Assembly (NCBI RefSeq): GCF_000327385.1
Contig: NW_008709715.1
Coordinates: 4,260,383 to 4,324,382, forward strand
DNA length: 64,000 nt
DNA from: Lottia gigantea
Lineage: Eukaryota; Mollusca; Gastropoda; Lottiidae
Direction of reading: 5' to 3'
In this document: in pieces, positions 1 to 17,400 of the stretch
Position numbering within the stretch: the stretch's first letter is position 1
Layout of the letters: every line of letters starts with the position of its first letter
Notes under the pieces: model-generated
The model's input: only the letters and a program-made list of their open reading frames with translations
Databases searched by the model: none
Told to the model about the DNA's origin: nothing
Made by a program: the position numbers and the translations under genes

Positions 1-1322
1 AGAGAAGATAATGAAAATACTGATAATTATATTATGTTTTGAATGTAAAAGAGATAAATAATGAAAATACTGATAATTATATTATGTATTGAATGTGAAA
101 GAGATAAATAATGAAAATACTGATAATTATATTACATACTGAATGCGAAAGAGAAAGATAATGAAAATACTGATAATTATATTATATTTTGAATGTGAAA
201 GAGATAAATAATGAAAATACTGATAATTATATTATATATTGAATGTGAAAGAGATAAATAATGAAAATACTGATAATTATATTATGTTTTGAATGTGAAA
301 GAGAAAGATAATGAAAATACTGATAATTATATTATATACTGAATGTGAAAGAGATAAATAATGAAAATACTGATAATTATATTATATACTGAATGTGAAA
401 GAGATAAATAATGAAAATACTGATAATTATATTATGTTTTGAATGTGGAAGAGATAAATAATGAAAATACTAATAATTATATTAAGTTTTGAATGTGAAA
501 GAGAAAGATAATGAAAATACTGATAATTATATTATGTATTGAATGTGAAAGAGATAAATAATGAAAATACTGATAATTATATTACATACTGAATGTGAAA
601 GAGATAAATAATGAAAATACTGATAATTATATTATGTATTGAATGTAAAAGAGATAAATAATGAAAATACTGATAATTATATTAAGTTTTGAATGTGAAA
701 GAGAAAGATAATGAAAATACTGATAATTATATTATGTATTGAATGTAAAAGAGATAAATAATGAAAATACTGATAATTATATTATATACTGAATGTGAAA
801 GAGATAAATAATGAAAATACTGATAATTATACTACATACCGAATGTAAAAGAGATAAATAATGAAAATACTGATAATTATATTATATACTGAATGTGAAA
901 GAGATAAATAATGCAAATACTGATAATTATATTATGTTTTGAATGTGAAAGAGATAAATAATGAAAATACTGATAATTATATTAAGTTTTGAATGTGAAA
1001 GAGATAAATAATGAAAATACTGATAATCATATTATATACTGAATGTGAAAGAGATAAATAATGAAAATATTGATAATTATTATACTGAATGTGAAAGAGA
1101 TAAATAATGAAAATACTGATAATTATATTAAGTTTTGAATGTGAAAGAGATAAATAATGAGAATACTGATAATTATATTATGTTTTGAATGTGAAAGAGA
1201 TAAATAATGAAAATACTGATAATTATATTATGTATTGAATGTGAAAGAGATAAATAATGAAAATACTGATAATTATATTATGTTTTGAATGTGAAAGAGA
1301 TAAATAATGAAAATACTGATAA
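1..1322. repeat. 50-bp minisatellite array (about 26 copies, open at left edge)
   Basis: The same 50-bp unit recurs head to tail from the first base. Each unit contains the block ataatgaaaatactgataat followed by a variable stretch (ttatgtatt, ttatgtttt, ttatatact, ttaagtttt or ttacatact) and then gaatgtgaaa. Copies are about 90-98 percent alike. One copy near 1078-1090 lacks about 8 bp. The array stops at about 1322, where the sequence becomes unique. It begins outside the window, so its true length is unknown. No reading frame persists, because 50 is not a multiple of three and each unit carries stops. Confidence 0.97.
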
Positions 1323-4300
1323 GTATTGATAATTTTTTAAATTTTCATCATAAGAATTAATTCAATAATTATATCATTAAAGAAGATATCAAGAGCTTAA
1401 ATGTAAGGATTATATTGGAATTCCCGATTAGGAACATAAAGCGAAGCATATTGGGGAATTATAATTATATATTTGGTCATTAGTCACATGCTCAATATGC
1501 GGAGGTGAGACTGTTATTTTTGCTGGGATTGAAAATTAATTATCGAGAAATTCCCAGTGGCTTAAATCTTCTCATGAAATAACGTCGACCATGTTGTAAA
1601 GTAAAGACAGATCTGTCGACTTTTCAACCTCACGTCTGTAACCCGTACCTTATCAAACAACTATCAATTACTCTCTTTATCGCTCTAAGATTAGTTTGTT
1701 TGGGGACATTTTTCTATTCAACCTAAATTGATTTGTCCTGAATATTTCAAACAAATATCCTGATATTCAAAGTATTTTATTATCACGAATACCACAAATT
1801 ATCTATCAAGTGTTGCAGAATTGGACATTCCAGTCACAGAGTGGCAACAGATAGATGTTATACTAATATTGAAGATATTGTCGCAAAACGCTATGCGCGT
1901 GCAAACTGTTGTTTTTTTTAATGTACATGTAAGCTTATATACGCTGCTCGCTTTATATTGTTTATTTCAATTTTTAAATAAAAACGAAACAAAATTTACA
2001 GTTCATGGTAATATAAAAATCAAAGTATTCGAAACAGTTTTGTAACCAAACCCAATTCGTATTATAGCCGATATGATTTTGGTACGTGAATCATAGAATC
2101 ATCATCATCAAGATGAGTAGTTAATCATCTTTGATTCTATTGCGTAATATACATTTAAGAACATTCCAAATAATCCATATATTTCCAGTTCCATTAATTT
2201 GCCCCACACTACGCTCCTGATGCTTACGAAAACTGTAGATTCTTTCGCGAAGAGAAGAAAAAATCTTACCGTTAATGGTTTGGAATAAACTGTATATAAC
2301 CCAAGAAAAAACACTGCTAATAATTCCAGAGTATACTCCATTTCTTTTACTGAAAATTTACAAGGAATTGAAAGTTAAGATACAGTAATAGGATGTTATT
2401 ATCGGCCGATTGCTTTGTTTTACAAGGTTTTACCAAGGTTCAAGGCCGACTGTTGAACTTCCTGGTTCCTGCAATTCTTTTTGTGTGTATGATAATTTGT
2501 CAAAAAATTACACGAATGAGTAATAAGTATGAATAGATAGTACGCTGCATCATTATTACATCATGATATTTTCAGCTATTTTTGTAATTTCAGAGATATT
2601 TCACAATCTACGATATATCAAATTATTTAGTATAAGTCTGTGTGGGATCTACTTCTTCAATTCTTTCTATATATCTGAAGCTTCTTGAAATATAGCAAAG
2701 AATAAATTATATTTAAAATGGGTATGGTACAATTCTCATGTAAAATGGCTTGAAAAAATGGGTTCTCGGACACTGCCTTATCAATAGAATAGGTTCGAGA
2801 GTGGCCGACAGTCTATGTATATTATTCAAGAATCTCGAGAATATTTTCAAACAACATGTTAAAGCATCTACTTGTAAGCATGATATTTGACGGGAATATT
2901 TATTATCTCGGTAAATACGATGTTTACCTGCTAAAGGGAAACCCGGTAGAAATATGTTTAACTTTCGGACGTGTTGAAGAGCGAGGTTTTTTTTCTTTTA
3001 CTTTTAAAGATTTTGAAAAATTATTACTTATATTTGTTGCTAATATTTAGACAACCACGATAGATATTTAATTTTAAGAATGCTTAGATTTGTGTTTTAA
3101 TCGATGAAATAAAATAATAGATTTCATATCATAATGTTTTAATACAATCATTTCACTTCCGGTTGTCACTTATCATTATTATAAATAATAAACTACAGCT
3201 CGTAGACAATAACAAACGAGAGTTTAAATGAATAAAGATATCACTAATCAATTCTGATTTGAACCGACTTATAACCTGTGAAATCAACATATGTCAGATA
3301 ATTTCTATCTTGTTTCCATGCAACATTATCAGCAATATTAATCATAATGTTTATATAAAAACACACTCCCTTCATCTTATTATATTTATGATGTACATTT
3401 TTCTACCATAGTATACCAATGATATATAATATAATTTCTAAGATCAAGGCGGCTGACCCTTAGTAACTTTCACTTTAAGGCATACGATCACCTAATAATA
3501 CGATTTAAATGAATGCTTTAACTAGATTATATCCAAAAATCCTTCCAGAAATAAAACCCCTCTCCCAATACATCAACAGTTGGATAACCGTGGCACTATA
3601 GCCAATAGAAGCGACGACGGGTTGATTCTATTCAAATTTCCAGACCTTACAGGTCAGCATGATCGACAAGGGTTATATTACTTAGTTACAAACGAACAAG
3701 ATATCGGGTGCCTATACTGAAAAGTGATACAGGTTTCAGCTGGTAAACCGAATAACTAACCTGCAATATCACTCTAGTTTTCCTGACAATAGACATCAGA
3801 TTTCCGAATGTAAAGTAAATCCTGACAACAATCAAGTCTATTTCAAGGGAGTTGTCAATGGCTTTACACGGAAAACCGATACCAAATGACAACCTTCCAT
3901 TACAATAATGAGAAAAGGACACTTTATGGCCCATAGACCAATTAACCTCTGCTCAAACGAACGAACCCCGTTTTTGATGCGATTTGAATCATTTAATAAA
4001 TGTTGAATTTATTTGAAATGTTTAATAAATCTTAAAGTGATTTAAACAGTTCAATAGACTTTTAGACAATTTTAAAGAATTTTATTGTGATTTAAACGTT
4101 CAATTAATTTTGGTGTCATTAAATATAGACATGAATGTGCTTTGAACCGCGTTATAAACCTCAATGTGATTGGAACCGTTGTATGATCTGAATATTATAA
4201 ATAAAATTCTAATTTTTACACAAGCCAAAACATTTCCAAATTACAGGAACATTTCCTTTAAAAAATGTGAAAATAATTTGAATATTCATTTGATAAATCG

Positions 4301-7300
4301 CAAAGAATACTGATGAATATCAAGATAATATTTTGCCGTTATATAAATATATAAACTCACCTTTTATATGCCTTTATCTGAATTAAACAAAATACATATC
4401 AATTACAATCCAGCAATCATATATCCTTGTATATCTTCACAATAATACAAATGGTGCTATAATTCTACGAGGATCTGTTGATAATTTGTAATCTAATACT
4501 GTAGAATATTACAATAATTGCTTGCCAACACTTAGTTGAAATATATTAACAAATCCAGTTACAAATGATTCCAATAAAATATTTCCCAGGTTACAAGTAA
4601 TCCACCTTACAATCGTATTCAATATCAACAAATCTGTCACTTTGTTACAATTTTTCACAATAAGGTACCAAACGGACGTCTGGTAGTTACAAATCGTTAG
4701 TTATTCTCGTCTGTCCTGGGATCGCAGCTATACAGAAAAGCCAGTCAATGTTAAAATGTATCTAAGCTTAGTATGAATGCGCTTTGTTGACATAGGACGA
4801 AACTTTAATTTCACTAGACTAATTTCCGTCAACTTGAAAAGAACTAAAAGGTAAATTGAACAACATATATCGAGTAAGAAGTAAAAAAGCGTGTATGGGA
4901 GAAAAGTCGAGGAGAGAGGTAACGAATGTGTTCATTGATGATTTATGGATGGACCTGTCTGTCTTAGTTCCCGACCACACCCTCTAGTCTGGTGTCAATA
5001 CCATCCATCATCACGACCACTTCTAGAATAGGCAAATTCGTCAACAAACACACGATAAAACTTCCTAAACAAAACGATTTACAAGAATTAGCCAGATAGT
5101 TTTCTTATGATTAACTCGTGATCCATAAAGAGATGTAGCATCCGTCAGGGCTTTACGACTGGCTGCTAGTCCCGTCATCTCGGCACCGACCTTCAACGTT
5201 CGTATTTGCTGGAATAAACGAGTCTAAATTCAATTTGTTTTCAAGAGCAAAAGTAGTTTTTATCAAAGACTAATTTGAAAGAAAAAATATATATTCAAGT
5301 TTACACGGTACAAAACAGATAACGCAGTATGGCATGATGTAGAATATTTCTACTTGGCCAATACATGCAATAAAAATACCGTTTAAAAAACTATTAAACT
5401 CATTACATAATTATCTTGCCATTATCTATAATCTCACAATTTCCTAGCTAGATGAGTACCATAGTTTCCCGTGTGTGCATAGGCCTGCCCTTTTAGTTGC
5501 AGATCAGATTGCATTGGGGGTAGTCAACGGTAAGAAGCTTATAACCAAACCGAATGAAATGGACTTGCATGAGGAAATTCAAATTCGCTGACATTAGCAC
5601 TGATCTCCCATTTTTGACCAAGCAATCGCTCGTGTGGATATTGTGCGATTTCCAGCTGACTGAATAATAAGACCATATGTTGGCGTTAGTGATTTCTGCG
5701 TGTTCGGGATTCATGGATTAAACCGGAAGTTCAGTAAAACAATTCAAAATGGTGCAAAAAGTAATTTGAATATGATCTATCCGGTTTCGTACCGGTCGAC
5801 TGACGCCTTGAATAAGAACAAAGGCTGAACCTTCAGAACTCACCAATCGAGCGCCATTGAGTCTTCCGATCTCTCACATAAGCCATTGTAAAGGGCATGA
5901 TAGTTGTCTATGGAGATAGTCAATCGGTATGAATGTTTGGGCAATGTTTTTTCGTTCGTTATTTGAGATTCTGTAACAGCATTTTCTTCTAGACAAAAAC
6001 ATTCAATTAAATTCAGTTATATCTTTTAGTTTGTTTTCATAAATAACAATAACTGGAGAAAACAAGTGTTGCCGTCATTTAAAGCAAACATCTTAAAGGA
6101 CTTTTATTCTTATCTTCTATTGAAGGCTCATTTAACATCATACTGGACGACCTATTTAGTTGTCTTTTTTACATTCGAGAAGGATTTAGGAATCCTATTA
6201 AATGTTTACTTCTCCAATTTTCTTTGTCGTCTTCACCATTGTTGAAATTTGGTTGTATGGTGGAGGAAAATGCTACACAAACGTTTAGATAACTAGAAAG
6301 CCACGAAGACGAACTAAGATAAATATTAGCCCAGCTTCTTGAAATATATATAAAAATACATCAATTGTACCTTTGATTTTTGTCAATTTCAAGCAATTCA
6401 TCTTTTTATCTGTAAAATGTATGTCATATTTCTTTAGAAAACATCAAATGTTGGTTTGTCAATACGGTGTCGAGTTAACCGTTATGTCAATGAGTAGACA
6501 TTCTACTTTAAAATCAATGGCCATTTTAACCTTTACCATTGCTGCAATATGAAGCTTGTTTTGATTACTAGAAAGAATTCAGTGCAGAGGTGTATTTTAT
6601 TTTAGATGGGGCATGTTGAGGTGGTCTAAACAGAAGGGCATTTATAATATAAGACCTCTGCGAAACCCCACTTCTTATGGCACAATGATCCGAAGCAATG
6701 TAATGCTTTTTGGAATTAGGTCTCAACTATAAGGTATGTAAACAAAAATGGAAATAAACTAACCTGCTCCTAATTTTTTTAAAGATAAAACCTCCACCAA
6801 ACAGTAGGTTGGGCAATAGCGGAATTCAAATTCCAATATGATTGGTATTAAAATTCCAGGATGTCCGTAAGAGCAAAAAATATGAAATATGGCCCCCTTT
6901 AAACACCAAGAATCAGATAACCCACCACCCACGACGCAATTAGGATGTTTGACAATGAAATATTAAAATGTCATTTCCATGGTAATTGTTCTTATCTTGA
7001 TTAATATACTAATCGTTTTATTATAATTTATTGTGTCGACAACTTTACAGTTTAATATATTACGAAATTCAGAAACAATTCTACATTCTTTACATTCTTT
7101 TCAGGTTTTTGCCAAAACGTACAGTGCCCATGTTGTTTTTTTAGGGCTATGTCAATCTGATTTGTTCCTGATTTTTCAGTCTAATTAAAAAAAGACCAAA
7201 TTTTCGTTCTGTTTTTTTATTAGCTTTAATTTTTGTTATAGCCACTTCAGTAAGGGCCTAACGACGGCCTTCTTGAACATTCGTCAGTTTGATGACACTG

Positions 7301-8017
7301 CCAGCCAATCACATCCCTGCCCTCTCCAACGCTTGGATGTATTTTTTCTTTCTGAGAAGCATTAGACACCGAATGCACCTTTGTTAGCGTCACAAAATCC
7401 AAGCGTTGGAGACGGCAGGAATGTGATTGGTATTCACATCCAGCATATAAAGTTTAGTCTTTGTCAAATAATGGAATCCCATAATCCTGTTAATCCCTAC
7501 CCGTTTGCACTAATTCACACTAATCTCAAGTTTAAATATTTCTAAGACCTGTTTTGGTTGACGGTTGTTGGTTTTGAGAGTCAAATATAACTAACTAAAC
7601 CGTAAACAGATATCATGTTTCTTGTCAACATTTGACAGGTTTAAGGAATTCGGATTATTTGCATGGACAGCGATGGGCGGTATTTAATTATTTGTGGTTA
7701 CAGTCATGAAGATTTGAAGCATATATGCTAAGTAGTAGTAAATATTAAAATATAGTATTTGGCTATGAGTATAATAGTTTTACAGTGGTGCTAGTATACG
7801 TCATTTCTGTCCTGGGCATGTTCCTTAAGACCATCAACAAATAGATCCGACCAATTTCAGACAATTCAATGACATTCAAGTCGGTATATAAATTCATCAA
7901 GTGAATAAGTTAGTTGCAAAAATCGCAGTCCATCACAATAATTATTTTTTTAGGTCATGAATAGTATAGAAAAAGCAGAAACGAACAGTTAAAATCTTAA
8001 ATAGTTGTAATTTGGTA
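1323..8017. other. Intergenic region without a recognisable gene
   Basis: Only short open frames occur here, and none reads like a conserved protein or has matching splice partners that I could find. The one clear structure is the inverted repeat at 7305-7430. The right end should contain the 3' untranslated region of the minus-strand cellulase gene. Confidence 0.6.
7305..7430. repeat. Foldback (inverted-repeat) element with 33-bp arms
   Basis: The left arm (7305-7337) begins ccaatcacat and ends caacgcttgga. The right arm (7398-7430) is its reverse complement with about two mismatches. The 60-bp spacer is unrelated. This is the shape of a small foldback MITE or of a stem-loop. No target-site duplication is obvious by eye. 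Confidence 0.8.
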
Positions 8018-13020
<5,003 letters not shown>

Positions 13021-14485
13021 CTTGAATTTTATATGATACTTAAAATTTACTTAAGATCCTAAATTTGAATTGAATTGAAACAGTGTCGTATGAGGTATGT
13101 GACAGATTGTAAGGTTATCGGAAGGTCTTCCAGCTACTTTTCCTAATAGGTTATGGCGAGCAAAGCCATGAACAATGCAATGAGGATTTGGCAGTAACTT
13201 TCAAATAGTTTGTCATTATGAATGTCTTTGAAGCCAACTAATGGATGAGGGGGAGGGGGTATAAAACCCGCTGCTCGATTTAATTCCCAATGTTTTGCTG
13301 ATAGGAGAATGCCGGTTTTAAATTCAGAGAGCACTTTTTCACCACCTATCAAGGGGTTTCGATTCTGGTGCTAATGTGTCATCCTCACATACAATGAGAT
13401 TGAGTCCCAGTTGCTCAGATTTTCCTTCACGTGACGGAATCGAGGGAAGACCTGAGCAAATATTAAATTCGAGTTATCGAGATGCGGTAAGGTCTGTCGT
13501 ATTAATTTTTGATCACGAGATGGGCACCTGAACTTAATTACAACAAATTAGTCTAGTAATCAAACAAATCGATTCGTGATAATAAACGCTATTAAAGCTA
13601 GAGAATTACAAACCTCATATTCGAAATGTGTATTAAAATAAATATAGAGATAGGCACTCTGCTTATATATCTTATCTTTGATAAGGAAAAACCTTGAATT
13701 ACTTTCCAAGGTCAATAAAATGAGTGAGTCTTAGCATATCTATGTTCATCAACTATTTAATGATCAAACTGCGTTTGAATATATATGTCTGAATATTTTA
13801 CACGCTTATAAGGATCGAATTCAGAAATCCAACGCTCGGTTCTCATGGAATTCATCATTATGTGGTGGTCTTACGGCGTAACACCAACATCTCTAACGAT
13901 TAGAACTCATCCGATATCCGAAAGTGCGTAAACATACCATCTGAAACTGCTTTCACGTTTTTGTCATGTCAAGGACAATAACTCCAATTCCGTTCATCGG
14001 AAAATGGAATCTCAATAATGAACAAATCCGATCAAAACTGTTAAACAGAGTCGACATATAATCGTAACCATTCGGATGGTAAGGGGCGAAGACAATATCC
14101 GCCGAAATGATTACTTCCGGGACGTCTCCATTGAGCCAGTCTTCCCCCGAGTTCTTCCCTCACACTCGATAGGCTGGTGCCGGCACTTGGTATACGGCCA
14201 AGTATGGGCCACATGAACGTCACCGGCATTTCTTGTACTGAGAGCACAATGTGAAGGTTAATTAATTGTTTTTAATATTTCACACAGTTTTCATTAGGGT
14301 TAACCGCAAGGCACAAGATAGAGGGTTGTAAAAGATTCAGATCTGAAATTGAAGAACCCATACATTTGATTTATTTAGCATTAATAGTACAATAGTCTAT
14401 AATAGAACAATAATAATAATAATAATTGGTGTATAAGACGGTTTGGTCAGCTTTTTCTATTTTCCATTGTCTTTTATTATTGAGT
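13021..14485. other. Intergenic gap between cellulase 5' end and EIF3D 3' end
   Basis: This stretch should hold the promoter and the missing first coding exon of the cellulase gene (right to left), and the 3' untranslated region of EIF3D. I could not fix the first cellulase exon. A minus-strand frame at 13143-13352 contains a hydrophobic run but no convincing splice donor. Nothing else was recognised. Confidence 0.5.
14370..14375 (-). promoter_or_regulatory. Candidate poly(A) signal of EIF3D
   Basis: AATAAA on the minus strand, about 110 bp past the EIF3D stop codon. A second copy overlaps 14473-14478, only a few bases past the stop, and is less likely to be the main signal. Confidence 0.5.
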
Positions 14486-17400
14486 TTAATTTTCATCATC
14501 GTCATCATCATCTGAAATATAAACAAATGTGTATATTAATTTTGGAATCTAGAGAATCTACTAATCTCATAGCGAGATTCTTTTTAAATGATTTGGTTAG
14601 CGACTTATTACTACAGAGTCAAGATAGTTTTTTCTTAGTTTTTGGTAATAAATGAAAGATTTTGGACAGTCAACGAACCACTATGATAAGACCATACACC
14701 ATGATCATTTTTGAGAAATAACAGGTTTTTTGTTTTGAACAATAAATGAACATTTTTCAACATTATATTGGAATTTTTCAAAAATAAATATTTTTCAACA
14801 ATTAATGAACTTGAACATAAACATTGTTAAAAGTGATAAAAATAATTCAACAGTGGTGTAAACTTGTGAATAAATTAACAAAACTTTAGGGGAAAAATAC
14901 CTTTTCTACACATTATTCAACCTATTAAAATCGATTGGGAAATTTTATTAGAGTTCAAATTAGACTCAGTACCAGTCCCCACCTTTTTGGCCAGTGATCT
15001 CACATTTAGATTTATTTAGAATATGAGTTCAAGTTGTGCAAAGATATATATTCATCTCCTGTTGATGATTCAAAACATTACCACAAACAATCTAATTAAT
15101 TCTGAGGTAGTTTACATGGTAATGAAGATAAATTCAGTCTAGACTTGAATAATTTAAATAACTTTAGTGCTCCACTGCACAAAATTACTTTGCTTAACTA
15201 AAGAGAACCCTCATAGGATCTACTGGAAGAAATGTTTTGAGAAAGAATGATACATACCATCTGAATCACTATCACCATCACTACCACTGTCATCATCATC
15301 AGATTCAAATGTATTATCTGGTATATCATAAATACGTACCACAGGCTACAAATATCAAATACAACATTACAATTACTATTAAACAGAAATCAAATATATG
15401 CAAACCAACTAAACCCTGGGCAAAAATTTTTGAAAAACTGATATTTTAGTGTATTCAAATGACTGCAAATTCTTAAATTGATAGTCAGAGAAATCTATTT
15501 AGCAGTCTATCAAACTCACTTTTCAAAATATAAATCAAACCAAGAATTTGCTTACAAAAATGTATCTTAAGAAGACACTTGCTTGTCAACTTACTCTATT
15601 GGGATCTTTCATAATCAAATATTTTCCTTCTTTTAATTTCAAACATGTATCTATAATACATCGTAATATACCCCAACCATTCTCCATATTTAAATTCATC
15701 TGACTAGCAAACTCTATAGGTTTAAACTGTTGAGTTCCTAGTATAACATGTTTAGAGGAATCTTTAACATGTACTCTAGATACATATCTACAAAATATAA
15801 CACATCAAAATATATTTATAACATCTTCTTAAAAGTTGTTGACCCAAGGGAGACTACGGTCTTGGTATTTTAAGACTACAATATCACAGTTGAAGCAAGT
15901 ACTGAGCAATGACTTCTACACTATATACTTACCCTAATTTGATTTGGTCTGAACCAGCTAGTAAAGCACCAACAGTCCATTTAGCCATCTTACAACTGTT
16001 ATTCTTTAATTCTGTAGCTAAAACTGCACCACGTTGATTATCTAATCTTGATCTCCATTCCACACCTCCAGAAAACTACAACATACATTTGTCATTACAC
16101 TAAAGTAGCTACCCAACATAGACTTAATATCAGTAATTATATCCATAGGCATGACAAGGTCTGTTACAAAATGTATAAAATACCTAGAAAGCGTGTAATT
16201 CTGCATCAAACAGTTAAAAGAACTTCTCAATCTCAACAAAAATAATTGTCACAAGAAAGTGAAGTTTGACATCCTACTTTTCTGTTCCCGATTTGATAAA
16301 TGAAGACTTTGGATGCCATGCAACGTGAAATCAGCATCCCTGTTCTCTTTCCAACTGACAAAGTATCTTAGAACAAGTACAAATGAGATGATTAAAATGG
16401 AATATGTAATATCTTACCCGATTATCCCATTCATTTAGAGCTTTAATATTAATAAATTGTAGTTCACCGTTTGGACCGTGCATAACAGCATCATGTTCAC
16501 ATCTAGCTACTAACTCTATATCATTACCTAACTTCCATTTTCTATATCTGTAATATACATTACATGAAGCTTCAGAACTCAATACCTTGTTTTCAAATTA
16601 TACAAGGAAGTAAAAAGTCTATCATTACATAACAAATGTACTACAGGAACTACAAATGGTACAATACCTGAAAATTACATAAAGAAGATTAAAATACTGT
16701 AACTTACCTATAGCCGACAGATGCTACAGTTGAGGCTTCTTCATTTTGAATAAAGGGATTTGGTTTGTCAAAATCATAGGTTTCTTCTCCCTACAAAACA
16801 TAATCAAAAAGATAACAATTTTAGTACTGGAATCAACAGCGAATAGAATGGGTATAAAACCAAAGTGATGTTACTGTCTGCACTGAAAAATCTAATTATT
16901 GCAGTAGTCTTGTTACAATACATTCACAGAGTTTGCCTCCCATGTCTGATTTGAGCAATATGTTCATTCCTGTGGGATTTTTATTTATTTTGAGGTCATT
17001 TCAAAACTTAATGACAAATATGTTTTTAAAAAAATAAAAATAAATGCATTACCAGTTTAAGATTGGCCCTTGTAGAACAGAAACATAATTACATTCAAAA
17101 CCACTAACCTGTCTTAGCACTTGTTGAGAGAAATTATGATTAATAAAAGTGGCCTCTAAAGCTAGATTATGAGGTGAATTAAAACTGTTAGCTTCATCTT
17201 GAGGTGGTTCAGTAGCTGTTTCACTGACAGTTAATAGATTAAACTCAGATGTATCTCTTTTGTCGAAGAATAATTTATTACCAACTCTCTGTACCAATAT
17301 ATCCCAGGAATATACTGATCTAGTACAGCACATCAAAGTAGCTAGGATAGCATCAGTTGCAAACACATTAGCTTTGCCTTTTACGAGCTATAAAAGAAAT

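Noticed and set aside
1-1322. Evenly spaced repeats resembling a CRISPR array
   Set aside because: There are no unique spacers: the whole 50-bp unit is repeated with scattered point variants, and the genome is animal.
13143-13352. Hydrophobic minus-strand frame as the first cellulase exon
   Set aside because: No donor in the right phase after a start codon; left unassigned.
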